Shown here: piece by piece, positions 10,391 to 19,584 of the stretch | Position numbering within the stretch: the stretch's first letter is position 1 | Layout: each line of letters opens with the position of its first letter | NCBI RefSeq assembly: GCF_000615945.1 | Contig: NZ_BAMO01000043.1 | Span: 1-40,000 of the forward strand | Direction: 5' to 3' | DNA: 40,000 nt | From: Caldalkalibacillus mannanilyticus JCM 10596 | GTDB taxonomy: Bacteria; Bacillota; Bacilli; Caldalkalibacillales; JCM-10596 | Made by a program: the position numbers and the translations under genes | The notes under the pieces: model-generated | What the model saw: only the letters and a program-made list of their open reading frames with translations | Told to the model about the DNA's origin: nothing | The model's database searches: none

Positions 10391-11272
10391 TTATTGTTTG
10401 GTCAGTATGTTGATCAAGTCAAAATAAGTGGCATCTGTTGAGATTTCGAATGTACCAGCTCTGATTTTATTGTGGATTTGTAGTTCAGTAAACAGTTGTG
10501 AAATTTCTTTTTGGCTTCTTGCCAAACCAGCTTCGTACATAAGTGTAGCAATTTCACTTGATTGCATCCCAGGACGGATTGTGATGCTTACTTTCTCTGG
10601 TGCTTCCATAACGGACGTTTGGTTTTTTTCTGTAGCTTCTTTTTCTCTTTCTTTTAGCTCCATAATCGTCTGGTTTAATTCATCATATTCTGTGATCGGA
10701 ATAAGTTTATGCTGGTGTTGTAAGGCAGCATTCTCGATTTGATCTAGGCTAAGATTTGAAACATCTATCGGGTTATTCTCTTTTATTTCTTGAGGCTCTG
10801 GCAATTCTTGATGATCTATTACATGTTCGATTTCTTGTGTTAATGATTGTAGAGGCACTAAATAGAAAAATAAAAAGGCAATAAATCCGATCATTAGAGT
10901 TGCCAGTCCTGCATAAACTGAATATTTTTTTACTTTTGATGCCTCTCCAACATAATGTAAAGAAGTAAAAGACCATTCGAATTGCTTCAATTTTAGTTCA
11001 ACTAAATAATGTTCAGATTTATAGGTGATATTTAATAAGAAAATATAGGCATCTTCTTTTTCCCTAACTTCTTCAATGATGCCACGGGAGAGTAAGCGAA
11101 CCATCTGTTCCTTTAGTTTAGCATCGTCTGAAGCTAGTCCATACAAATGAGAGCGAATCTCTTCACAATTTTTATCTGAGATGATGGAAGAATCGATCGA
11201 TGGATATTCGTTTTTTGCAATGAAGTGTTTCATAGAGATTCCCAATGCATTGTAAATTAGCTTTCGGTTCAT
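10391..11272 (-). CDS. Single-pass membrane protein with MltG/YceG-type LysM-like domain
   Basis: A 293-residue protein in three parts: a cytoplasmic region (about 1-115); one membrane helix (about 118-139); then an acidic, Glu-rich extracellular linker with a coiled-coil-like stretch (TIMELKEREKEATEKNQ), ending in a domain at about 226-293. That last domain (ITIRPGMQSSEIATLMYEAG, IRAGTFEIS) resembles the LysM-like subdomain of endolytic transglycosylase MltG. The catalytic part of MltG is absent, so it should bind rather than cut peptidoglycan, if it does either. Start fixed by AAGGAGGGGAAAGA. Exact role unknown. Confidence 0.65.
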   Translation of the reverse strand: MNRKLIYNALGISMKHFIAKNEYPSIDSSIISDKNCEEIRSHLYGLASDDAKLKEQMVRLLSRGIIEEVREKEDAYIFLLNITYKSEHYLVELKLKQFEWSFTSLHYVGEASKVKKYSVYAGLATLMIGFIAFLFFYLVPLQSLTQEIEHVIDHQELPEPQEIKENNPIDVSNLSLDQIENAALQHQHKLIPITEYDELNQTIMELKEREKEATEKNQTSVMEAPEKVSITIRPGMQSSEIATLMYEAGLARSQKEISQLFTELQIHNKIRAGTFEISTDATYFDLINILTKQ

Positions 11273-11466
11273 TCTTTCCCCTCCTTTTCGACATGTCCTT
11301 ATCCATTTTAACAGAATAGATGTAAAAAAATAAATGAAAGAAATTTACAGCAGGATTATGGTGTAAGAATAGAGAATTATATATCTCCAATAGGTTTTTA
11401 TGGGTTTAATTTTAGGCTTCAATGGGAAATAAAGAATCGTAATCGGAGAAAGAGGCATGGTTTCAT

Positions 11467-13299
11467 TTGAAGGCAAATAAAATTAGTTTAATTATTATTC
11501 TTCTTGGTTTAGGAATTTTATTCTATGAAATACAATTTTTTGAGTTGCGAATCAATAATTTCAATGATGGGTTAACCTTTTTTTTACTTTTATTATTTTT
11601 ATTCATTTTAAAACGTTTCCCGATGCCCATCTCCATTGGCTTAGTATCACTTGAGTTTCCTATCCTGTATATTTGTACTTATTTTTATGGTTATATTGAA
11701 ACGGTCATGATGTTTAGTTTAGTCATCTTTGCTTTGGATCTATTTAAAAGGCACCCAACAGTGTTTATCTATAATATTATGAATTACACGATAAGCTTAT
11801 GGTGTGCGATGACTATTACGGAAATCTTTACTCCTCATTTGTTCCTAAATTTTCAGGTTGGCTTTATTCATTTATTATCTTTTTTATCTGTCTACACCCT
11901 CATAAACAATTTCTTGGTCGATATTATATTATGGTTAAGACCTCAGCCTTTTACATTTGCAATGTGGTATCAGAAATGTAAAATTGTTTCACTTAGTATT
12001 GTAGTTAGCATGCTTTATGGTTTTATGTTTCATTTCTTTATTTATGAGGGTAGATCTACAGATGTGATAGGTGTCGTTTTCTTTTTTCTACCCTTGATCT
12101 CGATTTCTGTACTAAGCCATGTGATCACACAGCTTATCATTCAAAAAAACAAATTAGAAACTTTGTTTTTGGCTTCAAAAAAAATGAATGAAAGTATTGA
12201 TGAAGAAGAAGTATTAGATGGGATACAAGAAGCAGTATCAAAGGTCATCGAGTATACTTTTGGTATCATTTATGAAAAGAAAGACGAAAATCTAATTCCA
12301 AAAAGAGTCTTTGGTTATGAAATAAATGAGAATAGGTCTATTTATTTGTCTATCGGACAATTGGTAACTAGTAAGGTATTAGAGGAACAAGAGTCTATTC
12401 TCATCCCGAAATTAAACTTTTCAGGAGAAAAGTCTAGTGAATTTAAGATGACGGCTGTATTGGCCGTTCCGATTATCCTAGAAAATGAGGTTATAGGGGT
12501 GATTGTGGTGGGGAAAGAGCGCCCTTATAGCTACTATAGAGAAGATCAGACTATTTTACAAACCATAGCCAATCAAGCCTCTGCTGCTACAAAAAACACT
12601 CGATTAATACGTGAAAGAGAAAAGAGAATCATTGTTGAAGAGCGCAATCGTTTGGCTAGAGAAATACATGATGGAATTGCTCAATCAATTGCTGCTATTG
12701 CTATGCAAATAGAAACATCAATACGCTTTTTTGAACATAAACCGGAGCAGGTTAAAAAATGGTTAGAAGAAAGCCTACATAGCTTAAGAGTGAGTTTAAG
12801 GGAAATAAGACAATCGATTTATGCTTTAAGACCAAATCCTATCGAAACTGTGGGTCTAAAATCAGCTTTGAAGACTAAGCTAGAGGAATTCCAGCTAGCT
12901 ACGGGTATTTCATGCAGGATGCAGACAGCAGGTGAGCATCAAAAAAGGACTTCAAACAGGATTGAAGAGGCAATGTTTCTTGTTGTCACTGAATCATTAC
13001 AGAATGTCTATAAACATGCCCGTGCAAGTAAGGTTGGGGTGTTTCTCCAATATGATGTAGATAAAGTAGAGATGCTGATTAGTGATAATGGAGTTGGATT
13101 TACTTTAAGTGAAGTCTTGATTCGAAATAGACATGAAAAACACTTCGGGATACTGAACATGAATGAACTTGTCAGCAAGCACAACGGAAGTTTTGAAATA
13201 AATTCGCAAATTGGAAAAGGGACCGAGATTATCGTAAGTATTCCATTTATAAATGAAAAGGAGGATTTTCAAGATGGCAATCAAAGTTTTATTAGTTGA
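11467..13299 (+). CDS. Sensor histidine kinase with membrane, GAF and HisKA_3 domains (NarL-type system)
   Basis: A 610-residue sensor kinase. The first 225 residues are very hydrophobic, with about seven membrane helices; a GAF-type domain follows (about 235-375); then the HisKA_3 region EERNRLAREIHDG with phosphorylated H401; then an ATP-binding domain with N box ESLQNVYKHA, G1 box ISDNGVGF and HFGILNMNE. The layout resembles the LiaS/DesK/YhcY group. A TTG start at 11467 suits the AAAGAGG site (about 11449-11455). The nearer ATG at 11458 opens only a seven-codon reading frame and can be ruled out. The stop overlaps the regulator gene by 26 bases, so the pair is translationally coupled. The signal sensed is unknown. 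Confidence 0.9.
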   Translation: MKANKISLIIILLGLGILFYEIQFFELRINNFNDGLTFFLLLLFLFILKRFPMPISIGLVSLEFPILYICTYFYGYIETVMMFSLVIFALDLFKRHPTVFIYNIMNYTISLWCAMTITEIFTPHLFLNFQVGFIHLLSFLSVYTLINNFLVDIILWLRPQPFTFAMWYQKCKIVSLSIVVSMLYGFMFHFFIYEGRSTDVIGVVFFFLPLISISVLSHVITQLIIQKNKLETLFLASKKMNESIDEEEVLDGIQEAVSKVIEYTFGIIYEKKDENLIPKRVFGYEINENRSIYLSIGQLVTSKVLEEQESILIPKLNFSGEKSSEFKMTAVLAVPIILENEVIGVIVVGKERPYSYYREDQTILQTIANQASAATKNTRLIREREKRIIVEERNRLAREIHDGIAQSIAAIAMQIETSIRFFEHKPEQVKKWLEESLHSLRVSLREIRQSIYALRPNPIETVGLKSALKTKLEEFQLATGISCRMQTAGEHQKRTSNRIEEAMFLVVTESLQNVYKHARASKVGVFLQYDVDKVEMLISDNGVGFTLSEVLIRNRHEKHFGILNMNELVSKHNGSFEINSQIGKGTEIIVSIPFINEKEDFQDGNQSFIS

Positions 13300-13978
13300 T
13301 GATCATACAGTGTTACTAGAAGGAATGAAACGTATCATTGAGTTGGAAGAAGATATGCAAGTCATTGCGATCGCTACAAATGGGGTAGAAGCTATAGATC
13401 TAGCTAAAAAATTAAAGCCGGATGTAGTAATAATGGATATTAATATGCCACAAATGGATGGAGTAAAGGCAACCCAGATTATTAAGCAACTATCACCTGA
13501 TACTGAAGTTTTGATTTTGACTATGTTTGATAAGGAGGAATATTTATTTGCTGTAATAAAGGCTGGTGCAAGCGGATATTTATTGAAAGATGCTCCTTCT
13601 GAGGAAGTAGTACAAGCTGTACGAGTTGTAGCTAATGGGGAGTCGATGCTGACACCATCTATGGCTAAAAAACTAATAACCCTATGCTCTACACAATCTC
13701 TTCCCACTGTGCTCAAAAAAGAAGCTGTGGACACTCCTACGATTAATATGGAAACGAATAAAAAGGAAACGAATCATGACAGCTTATCACCAAGGGAACT
13801 GGAAGTCCTTTATTTGTTGGTTGATGGAAAGACTAATCAAGAAATTGCAGATACACTATGTATCAGTGATAAGACAGTAAAAATTCATGTGAATAAGATT
13901 TATAAAAAATTAAATGTTAAGAGTCGTTCTCAGGCTATTATCTATGCGATTCAACAGCAAGTGGTGAATATTGTTTAA
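13274..13978 (+). CDS. Response regulator, NarL/LuxR family
   Basis: A 234-residue partner of the preceding kinase. The receiver domain (1-120) has acidic pocket D9/D10, phosphorylated D55 in VIMDINMPQMDG, and K105 in GYLLKDA. An unusually long polar linker (about 135-165) follows, and a LuxR-type helix-turn-helix ends the protein (LSPRELEVLYLLVDGKTNQE, then SDKTVKIHVNKIYKKL). The start at 13274 is supported by AAAAGGAGGATTTTCAAG. Target genes are unknown; no other gene is co-transcribed with the pair, because a terminator follows. Confidence 0.93.
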   Translation: MAIKVLLVDDHTVLLEGMKRIIELEEDMQVIAIATNGVEAIDLAKKLKPDVVIMDINMPQMDGVKATQIIKQLSPDTEVLILTMFDKEEYLFAVIKAGASGYLLKDAPSEEVVQAVRVVANGESMLTPSMAKKLITLCSTQSLPTVLKKEAVDTPTINMETNKKETNHDSLSPRELEVLYLLVDGKTNQEIADTLCISDKTVKIHVNKIYKKLNVKSRSQAIIYAIQQQVVNIV

Positions 13979-14021
13979 TAGGTAGATGATGTAGATGCAG
14001 TGATTAAATGGTGTTTAAAAG

Positions 14022-14064
14022 ATAGAAGCTAATTCTTTGACAGGAATTAGCTTCTATTTTTTTC
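14022..14064 (+). terminator. Rho-independent terminator of the two-component operon
   Basis: Perfect 14-bp stem ATAGAAGCTAATTC/GAATTAGCTTCTAT (14022-14035 and 14044-14057) followed by a run of T. It lies about 45 bases after the regulator stop. Confidence 0.92.
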
Positions 14065-14087
14065 CTAATTAGGTTGAAGATAAGGGG

Positions 14088-14426
14088 TTAATGGTTATTG
14101 TGGATCGTATCCTCTCGTTCCTCATAGATAAATGGAGCCGATATATAGGGTGAATGGGGCTGAGAAGTAGCTCTATAGTCTGGATATACTGGATAGTGAT
14201 ATAAGTTAGGTTCGTTAAAAGGCAGGTTGGACCAAGGATCATTTTGGTAATAAGGAAACGAATAAGGGGGCGATTGGGGATGAGTATAGGGTACATTTGT
14301 GTACTGATGAGCTCCCATTCCGTCATAAGGTAGTTCATAGGGCGTTGGGTATCCTGGTGAATAGTATGGATGATGATAAGGGTTATAATAGGATGGTGGT
14401 CTTTGAGGACCAAATAAAAATCCCAT
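14088..14426 (-). CDS. Pro/Tyr-rich small protein, spore-coat-like
   Basis: A 112-residue low-complexity protein rich in Pro, Tyr, Ser and His (SYYNPYHHPYYSPGYP, SPPYSFPYYQN). Such composition is common in Bacillus spore coat proteins, which form insoluble, Tyr-crosslinked layers. A GGAGGA ribosome site stands about 10 bases before the ATG at 14424-14426. An overlapping frame reading from a TTG at 14443 is less likely, because that TTG has no ribosome site and the GGAGGA fits this ATG. Lies after a YqfQ-like gene on the same strand. Coat assignment is inferred from composition and neighbour only. Confidence 0.6.
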   Translation of the reverse strand: MGFLFGPQRPPSYYNPYHHPYYSPGYPTPYELPYDGMGAHQYTNVPYTHPQSPPYSFPYYQNDPWSNLPFNEPNLYHYPVYPDYRATSQPHSPYISAPFIYEEREDTIHNNH

Positions 14427-14506
14427 AGTTCATTCTCCTCCAAGCTTACTAATCATTATTTAAGAAGGTAAGACCTTCTTTTTACCTTTTCTTTTGCGGT
14501 TTTTTC

Positions 14507-14944
14507 TCATTGGTTTCCGCTTTCTTTTCTCTTCTTTGTTTTAACTTCCTTAGGCTGATCATCAACAATATCTGTTAGCAAATCATCACTCTCTTCTGAT
14601 GCTGATTGGACAGCACCAAACCCTTTTAACATTTGAAGCATAGGACTTACATTTTTTACAATGGGACCGACCTGATTAATAATTCCCATCATCTTTTGGG
14701 CATTAGCAATCATGGATTGTATGTCAAACGTACCAGCTCCCCCCATTAAACCTTGGAGTAGTCCGCCTCCTCCTGTTGGGGGAGGGGGAGGTTGAACAGG
14801 TGGCATGCCTCCTCCAGGAAATTGAAAAGGCATTGGATTCATGGGCCCATAATAAGGGGGTGGTCCTGGCATGGGGGCCCGGGGACCAGCTCCCATTAAA
14901 AAACCGATCTGCTTGGCTTTTCCTCTGTAGTGCTTATTGATCAA
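14507..14944 (-). CDS. YqfQ/VrrA-like protein
   Basis: A 145-residue protein with a Gly/Pro/Met-rich N-terminal half (PRAPMPGPPPYYGPMNPMPF) and a poly-Pro run. A hydrophobic helical region at about 73-108 (FDIQSMIANAQKMMGIINQV, GPIVKNVSPMLQMLKGF) recalls the conserved region of the YqfQ/VrrA family. A charged Lys-rich tail ends it. Family members are linked to the spore coat. The start is a TTG at 14942-14944, eight bases after GGGAGG; the ATG four bases after that site opens only a four-codon frame. Assignment is by remembered family pattern and is moderate. Confidence 0.6.
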   Translation of the reverse strand: MINKHYRGKAKQIGFLMGAGPRAPMPGPPPYYGPMNPMPFQFPGGGMPPVQPPPPPTGGGGLLQGLMGGAGTFDIQSMIANAQKMMGIINQVGPIVKNVSPMLQMLKGFGAVQSASEESDDLLTDIVDDQPKEVKTKKRKESGNQ

Positions 14945-15160
14945 TCATTATACCTCCCTTCGAAGAGAGCCTTTCTTGATACATGTATGTCTGTAGGTAA
15001 AAAAATGTGATACATAGGAAAAAATATAGGCGAATGTGGAAAAACTTTTATTGAACGAAGGTTTACATTATAATAGAAATAGTGAAATTCTTTACGGGAT
15101 GACATAGACGAAACAAAGTAAAGCATAAGAATAAAAACTAGAATATCTGGAGTTGAGAAC

Positions 15161-16843
15161 GTGAAAAAAGAATCGGTAAAAATATTTGCACTTGGTGGCT
15201 TAGATGAAATCGGAAAAAATATGTATGTTGTTGAATATAGAGATGAGATCATCGTCATTGATAGTGGGTTAAAATTCCCAGAAGAAGATATGCCTGGTAT
15301 AGATTTAATTATTCCGGATGTAACCTACTTAGTTCAAAAACAAGATAAAGTTAAAGGGATATTTCTAACTCATGGTCATGAGGATCATATTGGAGGATTA
15401 CCATACATACTCAAACAATTAAATGTTCCGTTGTATGGTGAGAGGCTCACCTTGGGGTTGGTACGTGCTAAATTGGAGGAACATGGTCTACTTAGAACAA
15501 CGAAAATGATTCCGTTTTCCAGCGAGAAACCCGTTAAATTTGAGCATCTAACGGTTAGTTGCTTTAGAACGAATCATAGTATTCCTGATTCGGTAGGTGT
15601 GGTTGTTTCAACACCTGAGGGACATGTTGTACATACAGGAGATTTTAAGTTTGATTTCACACCTGTTGGTCATGGTACAGACTATACTGCGCTTGCTCAG
15701 TACGGAAAAGAAGGAGTTTTAGCCTTGCTGTCCGATAGTACAAACAGTGAGAGAGAAGGATATACTGGCTCAGAGCAAAAAGTAGGAAACTCTCTTTTTG
15801 ATGTATTTCAAAAAGCAGAAGGACGTATTCTTTTCGCTACGTTTGCTTCAAATGTATATCGTTTGCAACAAGTAGTAGAAGCTGCGGTAAAGTATAAAAG
15901 AAAAATTGCTGTATTTGGTCGGAGTATGGAAAAAGTGTTTCAGATTGGACAGGAGTTAGGTTATATCAAGGTTCCTAAAGGAACTCTAGTCGAAGGAGAT
16001 CAAATTAACCGAATTCCAGATCATCAAATCGTGATCATCTGTACAGGAAGCCAAGGGGAATCAATGGCGGTCTTAGCAAGGATTGCTCGTGGAGCACATC
16101 GCCACATTCAAATTATTCCTGGAGATACGGTTGTATTCTCTTCCTCGCCTATTCCAGGAAATACGCTTAACGTGAATCGAACCATCGATCAGCTATTTCG
16201 TATGGGGGCGGATGTTATTTATGGAAAAGGCTTTGATATCCATGCTTCTGGGCATGGTAGTCGTGAAGATATGAAATTGATGCTTAGACTTTTAAAGCCT
16301 AAGTATTTTATACCAATCCATGGGGAGTATCGTATGCTTGTCAAACATCGGGATTTAGCTGAAGAAGTGGGTGTTGAAAAGGGAAATGGCTTCTTATTAG
16401 AAAATGGTCAGGTCCTTCACATTACAAAAGAAGAAGCGCGCGTTGGTGAGAAGGTTCATGCTGGAGCTTTGCTAGTAGATGGTCATGGAATAGGAGATGT
16501 AGGGAATATTGTTCTAAGGGATCGAATGAAGCTCTCAGACGATGGACTGATCGTCATTGTCATGACTATTGATATGAAGAACTTTAAACTTTTATCGGGT
16601 CCGGATGTGATCTCAAGAGGATTTATTTTTGTTAGAGAATCGACGGATCTTATTAAGGAAACAGAGTCAAAAATTAAATCATTAATGGATGACTTAATGG
16701 TGCAAAAAGTAAAAAGTTGGTCTAACATTAAATCTCAAATCATTGATTCAATTGCGCCTTTTATCTATAAAAAAATCCAAAGAAGACCTATGATTATTCC
16801 TATTATCATGGAAGTAAAACAGGAAGATGTTGTGAAAAATTAA
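15161..16843 (+). CDS. rnj: Ribonuclease J
   Basis: A 560-residue metallo-beta-lactamase/beta-CASP ribonuclease with 5'-3' exonuclease and endonuclease activity, central to mRNA turnover and rRNA maturation in Firmicutes. The zinc-site motif HGHEDH is intact (H71, H73, D75, H76), as are HTGDFKFD, the beta-CASP motifs LLSDSTNSE and FGRSMEKV, and GHGSREDMKLM and IPIHGEYRML. The C-terminal domain ends RRPMIIPIIMEV. An intact metal site points to the RNase J1 type rather than the degenerate J2 type, though STNSEREGYTGSE recalls J2, so the paralogue is uncertain. GTG start after a GGAG site. In B. subtilis rnjA lies near pdhA, as here. Confidence 0.93.
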   Translation: MKKESVKIFALGGLDEIGKNMYVVEYRDEIIVIDSGLKFPEEDMPGIDLIIPDVTYLVQKQDKVKGIFLTHGHEDHIGGLPYILKQLNVPLYGERLTLGLVRAKLEEHGLLRTTKMIPFSSEKPVKFEHLTVSCFRTNHSIPDSVGVVVSTPEGHVVHTGDFKFDFTPVGHGTDYTALAQYGKEGVLALLSDSTNSEREGYTGSEQKVGNSLFDVFQKAEGRILFATFASNVYRLQQVVEAAVKYKRKIAVFGRSMEKVFQIGQELGYIKVPKGTLVEGDQINRIPDHQIVIICTGSQGESMAVLARIARGAHRHIQIIPGDTVVFSSSPIPGNTLNVNRTIDQLFRMGADVIYGKGFDIHASGHGSREDMKLMLRLLKPKYFIPIHGEYRMLVKHRDLAEEVGVEKGNGFLLENGQVLHITKEEARVGEKVHAGALLVDGHGIGDVGNIVLRDRMKLSDDGLIVIVMTIDMKNFKLLSGPDVISRGFIFVRESTDLIKETESKIKSLMDDLMVQKVKSWSNIKSQIIDSIAPFIYKKIQRRPMIIPIIMEVKQEDVVKN

Positions 16844-16887
16844 GGCAATAATTTCCTGCGTTTACTTTGGATGAAAACCTCCTTTAT

Positions 16888-16913
16888 TTCAGATTATATA
16901 GTTATAATCTGAA
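16888..16913. promoter_or_regulatory. 26-base perfect inverted repeat overlapping a -10-like TATAAT
   Basis: Arms TTCAGATTATA and TATAATCTGAA, each 11 bases, are separated by TAGT. The right arm includes TATAAT (16903-16908), and the repeat ends 17 bases before the lipoprotein start codon. It is too AT-rich and lacks a T run, so it is not a terminator. It may be an operator for a dimeric regulator or a hairpin in the leader. Confidence 0.55.
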
Positions 16914-16930
16914 CATGAGGAAGTGAACAA

Positions 16931-18043
16931 ATGATGATAAGAAACAATAGAAGTAGCTTGCTTATTATTTTATTGATTTTAATCCTTTTGATGACAGCAT
17001 GTGCCCCAGCCAATCGGGGACCTGAGGCTCAACAAATCGTTCCTCCAAACCGACCAAATCAAACCTTGAATCAGGAGAATCAATCATTTGGTGCTCAAGC
17101 TGTTGAACCCAATCAAGTTGGAACTCCTACTGAGGTTGAACAGCAAGAAAATCAGGAAGGTGAAGGTAACGGGATCAATGAGGAAACTGAAGGAAATGCA
17201 GCAAAAGATTCTTTAAATCACACGGAAGTAAAGCAGGTTTCCATAAAAATAAATGAGGATTCTCACTCGGTTACTTCCAGGGAACTAAATAATAAAGTAT
17301 ATGTAGCTGTAAAAGCAATTCTTACTTTATTAGATTATGAGGTCGAGGAAGAAGGAAATACGATTCAAGCAGGTTTTACAGATGTTATTCATCAAGTGAC
17401 AAAAGACTCTGCACAAGCGACTGTTGATGGAGAAGAGATTACTTTATCTACGCCGGTCATCACAATAGAAGACGATACTTACATTTCTATAGATGACGTA
17501 GAAAAGTTCCTAGGTATGGGATATAATGTAAGTCATACAGATGAAGGATTGACAATAAGAAATGCCGAACAAGAGTTTCAATTTCCTGGAAATGAAAATT
17601 TAGAAGAGGCTCCTGTAGAAGAAGGAGCAGAGGATATCCCTACAGTTTCTGCGGCGCAGGCTGATCGTATCATAAGATCTGCAAGGAATTATCTTGGGAC
17701 TCCTTATAAGTTTGGAGCTAGCACGGGTACCACCAGCGTTTTTGATTGCTCTAGCTTTACTAGGCATGTCTTTGGACAACATGGGGTTACCCTACCGCGT
17801 ACTTCAAGAGCACAAGCTAATCAAGGCAGGTTTATTCCCGTATCTCAATTACAAAAAGGAGACCTTGTTTTCTTTTACTGGCCGGGAAGGTATCAAAGCA
17901 ATAAAGTAGTAGGACATGTTGGGATTTATATGGGAAATGGAAATATCATTCATACCACTCCTTCTAAAGGTGTTCATATTGTTAATGCTAAAAAATCTAA
18001 ATATTGGAGCAGGACCTACCTTGGAGCGAAGCGAGTGGGGTAA
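16931..18043 (+). CDS. NlpC/P60 cell-wall hydrolase lipoprotein with copper-amine-oxidase-like stalk domain
   Basis: A 370-residue surface protein. The signal peptide ends in lipobox LMTAC, with C24 as lipid anchor; then an acidic, Gln/Glu-rich spacer; a copper-amine-oxidase N-terminal-like domain (about 100-205), used in Bacillales as a wall-binding or spacing module without oxidase activity; and an NlpC/P60 peptidase at about 240-370. The catalytic triad is visible: C273 in DCSSFT, H329 in GHVGIYMG and H341 in IIHTTP. It should cleave peptide stems of peptidoglycan, typically a D-Glu to diamino acid bond. Two ATG codons in tandem (16931, 16934) follow GAGGAAGTG. Confidence 0.9.
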   Translation: MMIRNNRSSLLIILLILILLMTACAPANRGPEAQQIVPPNRPNQTLNQENQSFGAQAVEPNQVGTPTEVEQQENQEGEGNGINEETEGNAAKDSLNHTEVKQVSIKINEDSHSVTSRELNNKVYVAVKAILTLLDYEVEEEGNTIQAGFTDVIHQVTKDSAQATVDGEEITLSTPVITIEDDTYISIDDVEKFLGMGYNVSHTDEGLTIRNAEQEFQFPGNENLEEAPVEEGAEDIPTVSAAQADRIIRSARNYLGTPYKFGASTGTTSVFDCSSFTRHVFGQHGVTLPRTSRAQANQGRFIPVSQLQKGDLVFFYWPGRYQSNKVVGHVGIYMGNGNIIHTTPSKGVHIVNAKKSKYWSRTYLGAKRVG

Positions 18044-18077
18044 GAAGAAGGAAAACGTGAATGTACTAAAAAAAATA

Positions 18078-18124
18078 AAAAAAGCACCACAATCTCAGGT
18101 TTACCTGAATGTGGTGCTTTTTTA
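18078..18124. terminator. Bidirectional terminator between the NlpC/P60 gene and mgtE
   Basis: Stem AAAAAAGCACCACA with TGTGGTGCTTTTTT, with an inner helix TCAGGT/ACCTGA (18095-18106). T-rich on both strands, so it serves the two convergent genes. Confidence 0.9.
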
Positions 18125-18148
18125 GTTGGATAACAATGAAGGGAGTTT

Positions 18149-19519
18149 TTAAGAAGTAAAATAAGGGAGCAAGAAATACTCAGCTGTTTTAAAGTAAATC
18201 AGTAAAGAAATGATATCATTTATGGTTGTAATAAAAGGTCCTGAGGCTACTGCTGGATCCACCTTTAGTTTGAATAAAATAAGCGGAATAATGGTTCCGG
18301 CAAGTGTACCCACGATTAATGAAAGCATGAGAGAGAAGGCTATCACTAAACTTAAAGCAAAGATATCATGCCATAGATAAGATATCACACCGACTAGAGA
18401 GGAACAGACAATACCAATCAATAAACTAACACCAAATTCTCTGGCAATCAATTTGTAGACAATAGAACGATTCATTTCTTGATTAATAACGAGCCCTCTT
18501 ATGACAACGGCTAACGATTGAGTCCCTGTATTCCCTGTCATTCCTGCAATAAGTGGCAAGAAAAAAGCTAAAATGACAACGGTATCCAAGGTTTCTTCAA
18601 ACCGACTCATAATCAGTCCAGTTCCAAGACCAATGAATAAGAGCAGGATTAACCAAGGGAGGCGTCTTGCCGCAGCCGTGAAAATAGGTGTATTGAAGTC
18701 GATGGTCTTCCCGCCTGTGGCTGCAAAGCGCCCAATATCTTCGTTTGCCTCTTCAATTACAATATCCATGATATCGTCAATGGTGACAATCCCTAATAAG
18801 ATATTTTGGTCATTAACGACTGGGATTGCGATAAAGTCATATTTCTGGATGATAGAAGCAACTTCTTCTTGGTCCATGTCAACAGGGACTGAAATAACTC
18901 GATTATACATAATGTTATCAATTTTTTCATTTGGTGAAGCCAAAATTAAGTCCCTATAGGATACAACCCCTACTAATTTCTTATGTTCATTTAGGACATA
19001 GAGATAATAAATGGTTTCGGCAAAATCAGCAAATGTGCGTAATTTATCAATCGCTTCTGTAACCGTATAATAATTTCGAATCCATACAAACCGATTCGTC
19101 ATCCTACCTCCAGCTGTATCTGGGGGATATTGCATTAACGTCTGAACATGCTTAGACTCTTCTTCCCTCATAGAAGCAAGTAATTCTTCAATTTCATCAA
19201 CCGTCATATTGGACAGCATATCGGCAACATCATCATTCTCCATGTAATTCATGACCTTGGAGGAACGTTCTATACCAATTTTTTGTAAAGTATCTAATTG
19301 CCAGTTGGCGTCTAATTCCTGTATTAAAGTAGCCATTTGTCTTAAAGAAAGAAAGCTTAAGAACTTGGCATGATGTTTCACAGGTAATTCCACATAAATC
19401 TCAGCAATATCGATAGGGTGAAGTTCATCAATCAGCTCATGAAATTCTTTGTAATGATTATCTTTGATATGCTTAATTACTAATAACAATAGTTCATCTT
19501 TACCTAAAGTTTGATACAT
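18149..19519 (-). CDS. mgtE: Magnesium transporter MgtE
   Basis: A 456-residue Mg2+ channel of the inner membrane. In order: the MgtE N-terminal superhelical domain (about 20-130), two CBS domains (about 135-260) that act as the Mg2+ sensor, a linker with DDIMDIVIEEANEDIGR, and a C-terminal membrane domain with five helices (about 285-456) containing GNTGTQSL and the terminal NDIISLLIYF. DTAGGRM marks the start of the CBS part. A GGTGAT ribosome site precedes the ATG. I searched the leader for an M-box riboswitch and saw none; TTGAAG, 17 bases, TAGCAT on the minus strand (about 19590-19562) is a possible promoter. Confidence 0.95.
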   Translation of the reverse strand: MYQTLGKDELLLLVIKHIKDNHYKEFHELIDELHPIDIAEIYVELPVKHHAKFLSFLSLRQMATLIQELDANWQLDTLQKIGIERSSKVMNYMENDDVADMLSNMTVDEIEELLASMREEESKHVQTLMQYPPDTAGGRMTNRFVWIRNYYTVTEAIDKLRTFADFAETIYYLYVLNEHKKLVGVVSYRDLILASPNEKIDNIMYNRVISVPVDMDQEEVASIIQKYDFIAIPVVNDQNILLGIVTIDDIMDIVIEEANEDIGRFAATGGKTIDFNTPIFTAAARRLPWLILLLFIGLGTGLIMSRFEETLDTVVILAFFLPLIAGMTGNTGTQSLAVVIRGLVINQEMNRSIVYKLIAREFGVSLLIGIVCSSLVGVISYLWHDIFALSLVIAFSLMLSLIVGTLAGTIIPLILFKLKVDPAVASGPFITTINDIISLLIYFKTAEYFLLPYFTS

Positions 19520-19584
19520 AATATCACCAACTTATCTGACTAAATTCCTGACTGCAATAATTTCATGCTACCATTATTTTGAGA

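Noticed and set aside
14069-14443. Overlapping minus-strand frame encoding an Ile/Thr-rich peptide
   Set aside because: It starts at a TTG with no ribosome site and overlaps the Pro/Tyr-rich gene, whose start has a GGAGGA site.
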